The notes under the pieces: generated by a model
Seen by the model: the letters and a program-made list of their open reading frames with translations, nothing else
Databases searched by the model: none
Told to the model about the DNA's origin: nothing
Translations under genes and position numbers: made by a program
Assembly: GCA_016708925.1 (NCBI GenBank)
Contig: JADJET010000001.1
Coordinates: 186,001 to 250,000 of the forward strand
Source: Gammaproteobacteria bacterium
GTDB lineage: Bacteria; Pseudomonadota; Gammaproteobacteria; Pseudomonadales; Porticoccaceae
Direction: 5' to 3'
Length of the DNA stretch: 64,000 nucleotides
Part shown: positions 1 to 8,080 of the stretch, piece by piece
Position numbering within the stretch: position 1 is the first letter of the stretch
Layout: the number at the start of each line of letters is the position of its first letter

Positions 1-1104
1 TATCAGCGCCGCCAGACCCTGAAAAATGCCGAACGCTACATCACGCCGGAGCTCAAGACGTTCGAGGACAAGGCCCTGAGTGCGCAGAGCCGGGCGCTGG
101 CGCGCGAAAAGCTCCTCTACGAGCAACTGCTCGATGCACTCAACCAGCACCTCGGGCCGCTGCTGGACAGCGCGGCCTCCGTGGCCGCGCTGGATGTGCT
201 GGTGAACCTCGCCGAGCGCGGGGCGGCGCTCGGCTTCGCGCTGCCGGAAGTGACGGCGGAGCCGGGACTGGAGATTCGCGCCGGCCGCCACCCGGTGGTG
301 GAACGCAGCATCGACACGCCCTTCATCGCCAACGATCTGGTGCTTGATGACGCGCGCCGCATGCTGATCGTCACCGGGCCCAACATGGGCGGCAAATCCA
401 CTTACATGCGCCAAATCGCGCTGATCGCCCTGCTCGCCCATGTCGGCGCCGGGGTGCCGGCGGAGCGTGCGCGCATCGGCCTGATCGACCGCATCTTCAC
501 CCGCATCGGCTCGGCCGACGATCTCGCCGGTGGGCGTTCGACCTTCATGGTGGAGATGACCGAGACCGCCAACATCCTCCACAACGCCAGCGACCGCAGT
601 CTGGTGCTGCTGGACGAAATCGGGCGCGGCACCAGCACCTTCGACGGTCTCGCGCTGGCCTGGGCCTGCGCACTGCATCTGGCGCGCGAGGTGCGCGCCT
701 TCACCCTGTTTGCCACGCACTATTTCGAGCTTACCGCGTTGCCGGAACAGGCGGCAGGTGTCGCGAATGTGCATCTCGACGCCACCGAATACCGCGACCG
801 TATCGTGTTTCTGCACGCGGTGCGGGAGGGGCCGGCGAGCCGCAGTTACGGGATTCAGGTCGCGCGTCTCGCCGGGGTGCCGGGCGCGGTGATCGACCTG
901 GCGCGCCGGGAATTGCAGCGCCTGGAACAGGGCGCGCAGACGCGCGTGACCGCGCCGCAACCACCGGCCCAGGCGGACCTGTTCGCGCCCGCCGATCCGC
1001 TGCGCGCGGCGCTCGCCGCCGCGGACCCGGACCAGCTCAGCCCGCGCGCGGCGCTCGATCTGCTGTATCGGCTGCAGGCGCTGGCACGCACGGACCCGGA
1101 CTGA
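1..1104 (+). CDS. mutS: DNA mismatch repair protein MutS, 3' part only
   Basis: C-terminal half of the mismatch-recognition ATPase MutS, which binds mispaired DNA and recruits MutL. The frame is open from base 1, so the 5' end lies outside the window. The ATPase core is intact: Walker A GPNMGGKST at bases 376-402, the LLDEIGRGTSTFDG Walker B region at about 604-645, and the family's TLFATHYFELTAL segment downstream. The C-terminal tail is proline/alanine rich, as usual for the linker to the tetramerisation helix. fdxA follows on the same strand after 75 bases, the order known from Pseudomonas-type genomes. Identification is certain; only the missing N terminus limits the entry. Confidence 0.97.
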   Translation, partial: YQRRQTLKNAERYITPELKTFEDKALSAQSRALAREKLLYEQLLDALNQHLGPLLDSAASVAALDVLVNLAERGAALGFALPEVTAEPGLEIRAGRHPVVERSIDTPFIANDLVLDDARRMLIVTGPNMGGKSTYMRQIALIALLAHVGAGVPAERARIGLIDRIFTRIGSADDLAGGRSTFMVEMTETANILHNASDRSLVLLDEIGRGTSTFDGLALAWACALHLAREVRAFTLFATHYFELTALPEQAAGVANVHLDATEYRDRIVFLHAVREGPASRSYGIQVARLAGVPGAVIDLARRELQRLEQGAQTRVTAPQPPAQADLFAPADPLRAALAAADPDQLSPRAALDLLYRLQALARTDPD

Positions 1105-1118
1105 ACGGGAGCGCCACG

Positions 1119-1145
1119 TTCAGCACCGCCGTGATTGGTTATAAT
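1119..1145 (+). promoter_or_regulatory. putative sigma-70 promoter of fdxA
   Basis: A perfect TATAAT hexamer lies at 1140-1145, 34 bases before the fdxA start codon. The upstream -35 match is weak (TTCAGC at 1119-1124, spacing 15). A GGAG ribosome-binding site at 1168-1171 sits 8 bases before the ATG. The -10 element is seen directly; promoter function is inferred. Confidence 0.45.
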
Positions 1146-1179
1146 CGCGGCCCCTCAAGGCCCACATGGAGCGCAACCG

Positions 1180-1503
1180 ATGACCTTTGTAGTCGGGGAA
1201 AACTGCATCAAGTGCAAATTTACCGATTGCGTGGAAGTCTGTCCGGTGGACTGCTTTTACGAAGGCCCCAACTTTCTGGTCATCCATCCCGACGAGTGCA
1301 TCGACTGCGCGCTGTGCGAACCGGAATGCCCGGCGAACGCGATTTTTTCCGAGGATGAACTGCCGGCAGACCAGCAGGATTTCCTGGCGCTGAACACCGA
1401 ACTCGCGCAGATCTGGCCCAATATCACCTTGCGCAAGGCCGCCCCGGCGGACGCCGAGGAGTGGAACGGCAAACCCGGCAAGCGCGAATTGCTGGAACGG
1501 TGA
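1180..1503 (+). CDS. fdxA: 7Fe-8S ferredoxin FdxA
   Basis: Small soluble electron carrier of 107 residues, the usual FdxA length. The N-terminal cysteine clusters are visible: Cys at GENCIKCKFTDCVEVCPVDC, followed by the second CIDCALCEPECP motif, as expected for one [3Fe-4S] and one [4Fe-4S] cluster. The start at 1180 is chosen because GGAG lies 8 bases upstream and the family begins MTFVV/MTYVV; an in-frame ATG-like start further upstream would add 15 non-conserved residues. In Pseudomonas the order is nlpD-rpoS-fdxA-mutS. Here fdxA faces nlpD convergently with only 77 bases between them. Confidence 0.95.
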   Translation: MTFVVGENCIKCKFTDCVEVCPVDCFYEGPNFLVIHPDECIDCALCEPECPANAIFSEDELPADQQDFLALNTELAQIWPNITLRKAAPADAEEWNGKPGKRELLER

Positions 1504-1580
1504 TCGGCCTTTCATTTGGCGGTCGTGCCCGCGGATAGTTTGTTGCATAACTGCCGCGGCGGTGCCTGTTACAACGCTAC

Positions 1581-2405
1581 CTATCGCGAAGGCAATAGCC
1601 GGGTCGGATCGATCGGATCACCCTGCTTGCGGATTTCGAAATAGAGCCGCCCGGGATTGGCCGCATCGCCACCCACTTCACCCAGACGCTGGCCCGCCGT
1701 CACCTGGTCGCCCTCGTGCACCGCCATGACGCGGTTGTAGGCATAGGCGCTCAGATACACCTCACTGTGCTTGACGATGATGAGCTGGCCGTAGCCGCGC
1801 AACCCGTCGCCGGCGTAGACCACCTCACCAGGCGCCGCGGCCTGGATCGGGGTGCCGGGCCGGCTCTGAATGTTGATCCCCTTGAACTGACCGTTGCTGT
1901 CGTACTGGCGCGTGATGTCGCCGGTCGCCGGCCACTGCCATGACCAACCGGACGCCGGTGCCGGCGGCCCCGGAGGCGGACTGGCGGGAGCTTGGGGGAC
2001 GGTGGCGGGGGCCGGCAGCACGGGGGCTCCCGCCACGACCGGACGCGGATTGGGCTGGGTATCGAGCTGAGGCTCGGGAACCGCCATCACGACGACACCT
2101 GACGCGGCTGTCGCCGTGCCCGCCGCCGGTTCCACGGGTACCGGCGGGTCCAGCACCAGACGGTTACCCACATGAATCAGATAGGGCGGGGCCAGACCAT
2201 TGAGCTGCGCGAGCTTGTCCACCGTGGTTTCGTAGCGCCAGGCGATGGCGTAGAGCGTGTCGCCGCGCACCACCACGTGGACGCGCTGACTGGGCTGCAC
2301 GACGGGCGCTTGGTTCACGGTTACCACCGGCGCGCGCTGCGCGGCGCAGCTCGCCAGCAACAGCCCCAGCAGCGCCGCCGCGATCAACTTGCCAGCGGCC
2401 GTCAT
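1581..2405 (-). CDS. nlpD: NlpD-like lipoprotein, LysM plus M23 (LytM) domain
   Basis: Outer-membrane lipoprotein that activates the septal amidase in cell separation, by family knowledge. It has 274 residues. A lipoprotein signal with lipobox LLASC puts the acylated Cys at residue 20. A LysM domain follows (VVRGDTLYAIAWRYETTVDKLAQLNG), then a long Pro/Ala/Val-rich linker, then a C-terminal LytM/M23 domain. The M23 zinc ligands look degenerate (KGINIQSRPGTPI where active enzymes have HxGxD), as in regulatory NlpD proteins. The start at 2405 is chosen because it begins the signal peptide. It follows pcm by 92 bases. rpoS, which normally lies just downstream, is absent. Confidence 0.93.
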   Translation of the reverse strand: MTAAGKLIAAALLGLLLASCAAQRAPVVTVNQAPVVQPSQRVHVVVRGDTLYAIAWRYETTVDKLAQLNGLAPPYLIHVGNRLVLDPPVPVEPAAGTATAASGVVVMAVPEPQLDTQPNPRPVVAGAPVLPAPATVPQAPASPPPGPPAPASGWSWQWPATGDITRQYDSNGQFKGINIQSRPGTPIQAAAPGEVVYAGDGLRGYGQLIIVKHSEVYLSAYAYNRVMAVHEGDQVTAGQRLGEVGGDAANPGRLYFEIRKQGDPIDPTRLLPSR

Positions 2406-2497
2406 TGCGCGGTCCTTGAAATCCGCGCGCGTCAGCGCAGTCCCTGCATCGGCACATCGGCTCGATTTCGCTGCCGTGCCAGGTCGATACACAAGGA

Positions 2498-3142
2498 TCA
2501 CGCGCTGGTGGTGCCGCTCACCAGCGGAACGAAGCGCACGCGTTCGATGACTTCCTCGTCGTACTGGGAGGTGTCGCCCTGCCTGACGATGACGCGGAGC
2601 TCCTGCTCGCCCGAGAGGCCGACCGGGATCACCAGAATACCGTTGGGCGCGAGTTGCTGGAGCAGCTCTTCAGGAACCACCTCGGGCGCGGCCGTGGTGA
2701 TGATCGCGTCATAGGGCGCGTGTTCACGCCAGCCGATCGCGCCGTCAAGGTGCGCGCTCAGGATGTTGCGCAGCCGCAACTGACGAAACAGTTTCTGTGC
2801 CCGCAGCAGCAGTGGTTTGATGCGCTCGACGGTGTAGACCTGGTCGACCAGTTGTGCCAGCACCGCCGCCTGGTAGCCGGAACCCGTGCCTACCTCCAGC
2901 ACGCGACGCGGGTTGCCGTGCGCCAGCAATGCCTGGGTCATGCGCGCGACGATGTAAGGCTGGGAGATGGTCTGGCCGTAGCCGATGGGCAGTGCGGTGT
3001 CTTCGTAGGCGCGGTGAGCGAGCGCCTCTTCCATGAACAGATGGCGTGGCGTGCTGCGCATCGCCTCGATCACTTTGGCGTTGTCGATGCCACCCTCGCG
3101 CAACCGCTGCACGAGGCGCTCGCGGGTGCGCTGCGACGTCAT
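2498..3142 (-). CDS. pcm: protein-L-isoaspartate O-methyltransferase
   Basis: Repairs damaged proteins by methylating L-isoaspartyl residues with S-adenosylmethionine. It has 214 residues, the normal length. The SAM-binding motif VLEVGTGSGYQAAVLAQL is clear, and the N-terminal MRSTPRHLF and GYGQTISQPYIVARM segments are diagnostic. The start is ATG at 3142, 26 bases after the end of truD. In most Gammaproteobacteria surE (umpG) lies between truD and pcm and overlaps pcm; it is missing here. The gene belongs to the ftsB-ispD-ispF-truD-pcm-nlpD run on the minus strand. Confidence 0.96.
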   Translation of the reverse strand: MTSQRTRERLVQRLREGGIDNAKVIEAMRSTPRHLFMEEALAHRAYEDTALPIGYGQTISQPYIVARMTQALLAHGNPRRVLEVGTGSGYQAAVLAQLVDQVYTVERIKPLLLRAQKLFRQLRLRNILSAHLDGAIGWREHAPYDAIITTAAPEVVPEELLQQLAPNGILVIPVGLSGEQELRVIVRQGDTSQYDEEVIERVRFVPLVSGTTSA

Positions 3143-3168
3143 GCCGACACCGTGAATGTCGATCGAAC

Positions 3169-4248
3169 TCACTCGCGAATACCCTCGTGCGAAGGCGGCA
3201 ATATAGCACACCGATCCGCCGCCTCCGGCACCTCGGCCGCCACCAGTTCCAGCAGCACGGCGGTCGCAAACGCGCCCTTGTCCAGCTCGAAACCGAGCAC
3301 CAGATCCGTGTCTTCCCAACTCCAGTTGAAGGCGCGCGGTACCAACACCAGCGGGCGCCGCTCCTGGGTCAGACCGACATGCTCCAGCGCGTGCAGCCAG
3401 TGCTGCCACGCGCCGAGCACCTTCTGTTCGAGCGCTGCCACGGCGGCCACCGCCACCGGGCGGCCGCGCCCCCACAGCGGACCTTCGGGAATCGCTTCAC
3501 CATCGAGGGGATGCCTCCAACAGCCCGTGCGCACACGCTCCGCGAGCACCAGATTGAACAGCCAGGAGCGTGCTGCCGAGAGAAAAATGCCGTTGCGGGG
3601 ATCGTCGCCGATCCGCGCGCTTGGTGGGCGGCCTTTGGACTTTCTTCGGTTTGAGTGACGGCCGCTTTGCCGCGCATCGCGCTGGCTTCCGAAGCTTTGC
3701 AGGAGCCGATCGGCAGCGGGCAAATTGCCGCCATCAATACCAAAACGTTGCGCGCCGAAATAATTGGGCACGCCCTGGGCAATCACCGCCAGCCGCTGTT
3801 CGATGGCGGTACGCTCACCCTCCACGTCGCGCAGCCGGATCAGGAAACGGTTGCCGGCGTGCTCGCCCCGGCGCAGCTTGGTCTGATGGCGACGCAGCTC
3901 CAGCACCTCGGCGTCGAGCGCGCCCAGGTCCGGCGCGGTGGTGGCTGCCGTGGATACGCTGAACCACTGGGTGGTCAGCGCGCGACGGTCCTTCAGTCCG
4001 CAGTAGCCGACATCCAGCTCGGCGACGTCCGCGCCAGCGGCGAGCTGACGCGCCACCCAGCGGGTGTTCTCGCCGCGTTTGCGGATCAGCAGACACAGAT
4101 GCTCGCCACTGCCGGTGAACGCAAAATCGTCCGGCAACAGTTCCTCGACCTGGAAATCCTCGGGTTGCGCGCGCAGCCGCGCCCGGCATACCGCCGCGCC
4201 ATGGGCCTGGGGAAAGTCGAGATCGAACACGGTCTCCGGTGCGTTCAT
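3169..4248 (-). CDS. truD: tRNA pseudouridine(13) synthase TruD
   Basis: Converts U13 of tRNA-Glu to pseudouridine. It has 359 residues, close to the family's usual 350. The catalytic segment GYCGLKDRRA carries the nucleophilic Asp at residue 87, and the NYFGAQRFGIDGGNLPAADRLL motif that follows the insertion domain is present at about residue 170. It starts 8 bases after ispF ends and is probably co-transcribed with it. A basic stretch (RQSGRHSNRRKSKGR) at about residues 200-214 looks like an unstructured insertion, but the frame is intact. Confidence 0.95.
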   Translation of the reverse strand: MNAPETVFDLDFPQAHGAAVCRARLRAQPEDFQVEELLPDDFAFTGSGEHLCLLIRKRGENTRWVARQLAAGADVAELDVGYCGLKDRRALTTQWFSVSTAATTAPDLGALDAEVLELRRHQTKLRRGEHAGNRFLIRLRDVEGERTAIEQRLAVIAQGVPNYFGAQRFGIDGGNLPAADRLLQSFGSQRDARQSGRHSNRRKSKGRPPSARIGDDPRNGIFLSAARSWLFNLVLAERVRTGCWRHPLDGEAIPEGPLWGRGRPVAVAAVAALEQKVLGAWQHWLHALEHVGLTQERRPLVLVPRAFNWSWEDTDLVLGFELDKGAFATAVLLELVAAEVPEAADRCAILPPSHEGIRE

Positions 4249-4256
4249 CGCCGTGC

Positions 4257-4742
4257 TCAGCCGGGACGCCGGCGCAGCAGCACCACGGCATGACAGGCGA
4301 TGCCCTCGCCACGGCCCTCGAAACCCAGGCCTTCGGTGGTGGTTGCCTTGACGTTGATCTGATCCGGGGCCGCGTGCAGATCTTCGCCGAGTGCGGCGAG
4401 CATGGCGCGCAGATGCGGCGCGATGCGCGGCGCCTGGGCCACCAGCGTGATGTCGGCATTCACCAGCGCCCAGCCCTGCGCGGTGACCTGCGCCATCGCG
4501 CGGCGCAGAAAGATGCGGCTGTCCGCGTTGCGATACTCGGGATTGCTGTCGGGAAAATGCCGGCCGATGTCGCCCAGCGCCGCCGCGCCGAACAGGGCAT
4601 CGCAGAGCGCGTGAATCACCACATCGCCGTCCGAATGAGCGATCACGCCCTGGGTGAACGGAATCCGCACGCCGCCCAGCATGAGATGGTCGCCGGGACC
4701 GAAACGATGCACATCGTAACCATTGCCAATCCGGAAACTCAT
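4257..4742 (-). CDS. ispF: 2-C-methyl-D-erythritol 2,4-cyclodiphosphate synthase
   Basis: Methylerythritol-phosphate pathway enzyme making MEcPP, 161 residues. The N-terminal RIGNGYDVHRF motif carries the zinc-binding Asp and His, and HSDGDVVIHALCDALFGA and DIGRHFPDSNPEYRNADS are the family signatures. The ATG at 4742 overlaps the ispD stop codon by four bases (ATGA), which fixes the start and indicates translational coupling. Confidence 0.97.
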   Translation of the reverse strand: MSFRIGNGYDVHRFGPGDHLMLGGVRIPFTQGVIAHSDGDVVIHALCDALFGAAALGDIGRHFPDSNPEYRNADSRIFLRRAMAQVTAQGWALVNADITLVAQAPRIAPHLRAMLAALGEDLHAAPDQINVKATTTEGLGFEGRGEGIACHAVVLLRRRPG

Positions 4743-5428
4743 TCGGCCTCCTGGGATGCCAACACGGCGGCGGCGAGCGCCAGGTCTTCGGGTCGGGTGA
4801 TCTTGAGATTGTCGCGGCGCCCCGGCACCACGCGCGGAGAATACCCCGCCGCTTCGAGCGCCGCCGCCTCGTCGGTGAATTCGCACCCGGATTGTTGCGC
4901 CTGCGCCAACGCGGCGACCAGCACAGCGTAGCGACCGAGTTGCGGCGTCAAGGCGGCCCAGAGTCCCGCGCGCGGCTCGGTCCCGACCACGACGCCGTTG
5001 TCGTCCACACGCTTGAGGGTATCGCTGACCGGCGCCGCCAGCAGCGCGCCGCCGGGATAGTCGGCAACCGCGAGCAAGGCGCGGATGTCGGCTTCGGTGA
5101 CGCAGGGACGCACCACATCGTGGACCAGCACCAGATCCGTCGCCGCCGCGCGCCCGGCCAGCGCGGCCAATCCCGCGCGCACCGAATCGGCGCGCTCCGC
5201 GCCGCCCCGGGCGACCAGAATGCGGGGATCCTCAGCGCCCGGGAGCCGCTGCCAATGCACATCGTCGGCCGCGATCACGACTACCAGGCCCGCCGGCTCG
5301 ATGGTCAGCAAGCGCTCCAGAGTGTGCTGGATCACCGGCTTGCCGGCGAGGTCGAGATACTGTTTGGGAACCGGCCCGCCGAAGCGCCGACCACCGCCGG
5401 CGGCGGGAACGATCACCCAGGTTTTCAC
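4739..5428 (-). CDS. ispD: 2-C-methyl-D-erythritol 4-phosphate cytidylyltransferase
   Basis: Adds CMP to methylerythritol phosphate in isoprenoid synthesis. It has 229 residues with the nucleotidyltransferase signature VPAAGGGRRFGGPVPKQYL at the N terminus and LVHDVVRPCV in mid-protein. It starts with GTG at 5428, which overlaps the ftsB stop (GTGA), and ends overlapping the ispF start, so the three genes are tightly coupled. The alternative start codon is supported by this overlap and by the N-terminal homology. Confidence 0.96.
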   Translation of the reverse strand: MKTWVIVPAAGGGRRFGGPVPKQYLDLAGKPVIQHTLERLLTIEPAGLVVVIAADDVHWQRLPGAEDPRILVARGGAERADSVRAGLAALAGRAAATDLVLVHDVVRPCVTEADIRALLAVADYPGGALLAAPVSDTLKRVDDNGVVVGTEPRAGLWAALTPQLGRYAVLVAALAQAQQSGCEFTDEAAALEAAGYSPRVVPGRRDNLKITRPEDLALAAAVLASQEAE

Positions 5429-5709
5429 CGCGCGTCAGCCTTTTTTTCGAGCAGCATGTAAAACACCTCACCTTCGCCGACCATGCCCAGATCGTGGCGG
5501 GCGCGCTCTTCCACACCAATGCCGGCCTTGAGCAACTCGACCTCCGCGGCCAGCTTGCGGTTGCGCTCTTCAAGCTCCCGGTTACGCTGCTCCTGAACGA
5601 CCACCTTCTGCTCCAGGCGTATCCGTTCACGGATGCCGCCCTCGCCGAGCCAGAGCCGGTATTGCAGCCCCAGCAGCAGCAGTACCAGTACGCCGATCAG
5701 CTTGCGCAT
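5425..5709 (-). CDS. ftsB: cell division protein FtsB
   Basis: Small bitopic divisome protein that pairs with FtsL and FtsQ. It has 94 residues: one N-terminal transmembrane helix (KLIGVLVLLLLGLQYRLWLG), then a coiled coil rich in Arg/Glu (about residues 25-62), then a short C-terminal region ending LLEKKADAR. ATG 5709 is chosen because it starts just before the membrane helix; a longer reading adds a basic, non-conserved leader. Its place directly upstream of ispD is the standard gammaproteobacterial arrangement. Confidence 0.92.
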   Translation of the reverse strand: MRKLIGVLVLLLLGLQYRLWLGEGGIRERIRLEQKVVVQEQRNRELEERNRKLAAEVELLKAGIGVEERARHDLGMVGEGEVFYMLLEKKADAR

Positions 5710-5792
5710 GGCGGCTGTCCAGCGCGCTTGAACGCGGCGCGGATCAAGGGCCAGTACCACGGCACGTAAGTTTCGACACATTACTCGCCATC

Positions 5793-5885
5793 GTCATTCC
5801 CGCGCATGCGGGAATCCAGCCCCGGCGCCTCAACAACGGCTGGATTTCCGCGCAAAAACTGGATGCCCGCCTTTGCGGGCATGAC
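5793..5885. repeat. pair of REP-like palindromes between eno and ftsB
   Basis: Two related inverted-repeat units lie in opposite orientation. One at 5793-5819 reads GTCATTCCCGC, GCAT, GCGGGAATCCAG; the other at 5859-5885 reads CTGGATGCCCGC, CTTT, GCGGGCATGAC. Each folds into a strong hairpin. A third unit with the same arms is at 34058-34084 and a half unit is at 33861-33873. This is a dispersed REP-type extragenic element sitting downstream of eno and before ftsB on the minus strand. Confidence 0.8.
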
Positions 5886-5909
5886 GTCCCCTTGTTTATA
5901 TGTCGCTTA

Positions 5910-7208
5910 CTAGGTGGCAGGAGTCATCAGTTCACCGCGCCCCCGGTAGGGCGCGGTACCGTCAAGCTCGGCTTCGATACGCAGCAGCCGGTTGTACTTG
6001 GCCACCCGGTCGGACCGGCACAACGATCCCGTCTTGATCTGACCCGCGCCGGTGGCGACCGCGAGATCGGCGATGGTGGTGTCCTCGGTCTCGCCGGAGC
6101 GATGTGAAATCACCGATCGATAACCCGCCGCGCGCGCCATGGCGATGGCATCCAGCGTCTCCGTCAGGGTACCGATCTGGTTGGGCTTGATGAGAATGGC
6201 ATTGGCGACGCCGCGCTCGATGCCCTGGCGCAGAATCGCGGTGTTGGTAACGAACAGATCGTCGCCCACCAACTGGATGCGCTGGCCCAGTTTGGCGGTG
6301 AGCAGTTGCCAGCCATCCCAGTCGGATTCGTCGAGCCCATCCTCGATGGAGACGATGGGATAGCGGTCGCAGAGATCGGCCAGATAATCGACAAAACCGG
6401 CGGAACTGTAGGTGCGCCCTTCACCTTTCAGATGGTATTGGCCGTCGCGGTAGAACTCCGACGCCGCGCAATCGAGCGCGAGCAGGATGTCGCTGCCAAG
6501 CCGGTAGCCGGCGGCGGCGACGGCCTCCCCGATCACCGCGAGCGCTTCGGCATTGGACGCCAGATTGGGCGCGAAGCCGCCCTCGTCGCCCACCACGGTC
6601 GCGGCCCCGCGACCGCCCAGCACTTTCTTCAGAGCGTGGAAAATCTCGGCGCCGGCACGCAGCGCCTCGGCAAAGGTGGGCGCGCCCACCGGCTGGATCA
6701 TGAATTCCTGGATATCGACGTTGTTATCCGCGTGCTCGCCCCCGTTGATGATGTTCATCATGGGCAGCGGCATCCGGTAGCGGGGCGCGCCGCCCGCGCT
6801 TTCGGCGATGTGCTGGTAGAGCGGTACGCCGCGACCCAGCGCTGCCGCCCTGGCCGCCGCGAGCGACACCCCAAGGATGGCGTTGGCGCCCAGCGCGCCT
6901 TTGTTTTCGGTGCCGTCGGCTTCGATCATGCGACGATCGAGTTCGCCTTGCTCGGCCGCATCGGCGCCGAGCAGCAGGTCGCGCAGCGCGCCATTGACGT
7001 TGGCGACGGCGTTGAGCACGCCCTTGCCCAGATAGCGTTTGGCATCGCCGTCGCGCAGCTCCAGTGCTTCGCGCGAGCCGGTCGATGCCCCGGACGGCGC
7101 GCAGGCGCTGCCGACCGCGCCGCTGGCGAGGGTCACATCCACGTTCACCGTGGGATTGCCGCGGGAGTCGAGCACCTCGTAGGCGCGAATGTCCGCAATC
7201 TTGGTCAT
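5910..7208 (-). CDS. eno: enolase
   Basis: Glycolytic 2-phosphoglycerate dehydratase, also a degradosome partner in Gammaproteobacteria. It has 432 residues. It begins MTKIADIRAYEVLDSRGNPTVN, carries GDEGGFAPNLASN, the metal-binding SIEDGL and LVGDDLFVTN segments, and the enolase signature ILIKPNQIGTLTET followed by SHRSGETEDTTIADLAVA. The start at 7208 fits the family; the frame continues upstream without homology. It lies 23 bases after kdsA in the pyrG-kdsA-eno cluster. Confidence 0.98.
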   Translation of the reverse strand: MTKIADIRAYEVLDSRGNPTVNVDVTLASGAVGSACAPSGASTGSREALELRDGDAKRYLGKGVLNAVANVNGALRDLLLGADAAEQGELDRRMIEADGTENKGALGANAILGVSLAAARAAALGRGVPLYQHIAESAGGAPRYRMPLPMMNIINGGEHADNNVDIQEFMIQPVGAPTFAEALRAGAEIFHALKKVLGGRGAATVVGDEGGFAPNLASNAEALAVIGEAVAAAGYRLGSDILLALDCAASEFYRDGQYHLKGEGRTYSSAGFVDYLADLCDRYPIVSIEDGLDESDWDGWQLLTAKLGQRIQLVGDDLFVTNTAILRQGIERGVANAILIKPNQIGTLTETLDAIAMARAAGYRSVISHRSGETEDTTIADLAVATGAGQIKTGSLCRSDRVAKYNRLLRIEAELDGTAPYRGRGELMTPAT

Positions 7209-7231
7209 GGTCGTTCCTGTGGTAGTGATGG

Positions 7232-8080
7232 TCAGTGAATGGCGAGCGGAGGCAACGCCTTGATCAGATCGTCCACCGCTTTGACCTGCGCCAAAAACGG
7301 CTCCAGCACGTCCAGCGGCAGCGCGCTCGGGCCATCGCAGAGGGCGCGATCCGGATCGGGATGGGCTTCCAGAAAGAGTCCGGCGATGCCCACGGCGACC
7401 CCGGCACGAGCCAGTTCCGCGACCTGGGCACGGCGACCGCTGGATGCGGCACCGCCCGGGTCGCGACGCTGCAGGGCGTGCGTGACATCGAAAATCATGG
7501 GTGCGCCACCGGTGACATCCTTGGCCACCTGAAAGCCCAGCATGTCCACCACCAGATTGTCGTAGCCGAAACAGCTGCCGCGCTCGCACAGCAGCAGGCG
7601 ATCGTTGCCGCACTCGCGAAACTTGCCCACCAGATGGGCGGTCTGCTCGGGGCTCATGAACTGGGGCTTCTTGATGTTGATGATCGCGCCCGTGGCCGCC
7701 AGCGCCGCCACCAGATCGGTCTGGCGCGCGAGAAACGCCGGCAGTTGCAGCACGTCGCAGACTTCCGCCACCGGCGCGGCCTGCGCCACCTCATGCACGT
7801 CCGTCAGCACCGGCACGCCGAAAGTGCGCTTTACGTCGTCGAGTATGCGCAGGCCGGCGTCCAGTCCGGGGCCGCGAAACGAATGAATCGAGGTGCGGTT
7901 GGCCTTGTCGAAGGAGGCCTTGAAGACATAGGGCATGCCGAGGCGGCGCGTCACCGTGACGAAATGTTCCGCGGCGCGCAGCGCCAGCTCGCGCGATTCC
8001 AGCACATTGATGCCGCCGAACAGCACCAGGGGTCGATCATTGGCGATGCTGATGCCGCCCAGAGTCACCGTTCGGCTCAT
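7232..8080 (-). CDS. kdsA: 3-deoxy-8-phosphooctulonate (KDO-8-P) synthase
   Basis: Condenses phosphoenolpyruvate with arabinose 5-phosphate for the lipopolysaccharide inner core, so the cell has a Gram-negative outer membrane. It has 282 residues with the family segments LFGGINVLES, FKASFDKANRTSIHSFRGPG, NIKKPQFMSPEQ and CERGSCFGYDNLVVDM. The ATG at 8080 overlaps the pyrG stop (ATGA). Nothing unusual is seen. Confidence 0.96.
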   Translation of the reverse strand: MSRTVTLGGISIANDRPLVLFGGINVLESRELALRAAEHFVTVTRRLGMPYVFKASFDKANRTSIHSFRGPGLDAGLRILDDVKRTFGVPVLTDVHEVAQAAPVAEVCDVLQLPAFLARQTDLVAALAATGAIINIKKPQFMSPEQTAHLVGKFRECGNDRLLLCERGSCFGYDNLVVDMLGFQVAKDVTGGAPMIFDVTHALQRRDPGGAASSGRRAQVAELARAGVAVGIAGLFLEAHPDPDRALCDGPSALPLDVLEPFLAQVKAVDDLIKALPPLAIH

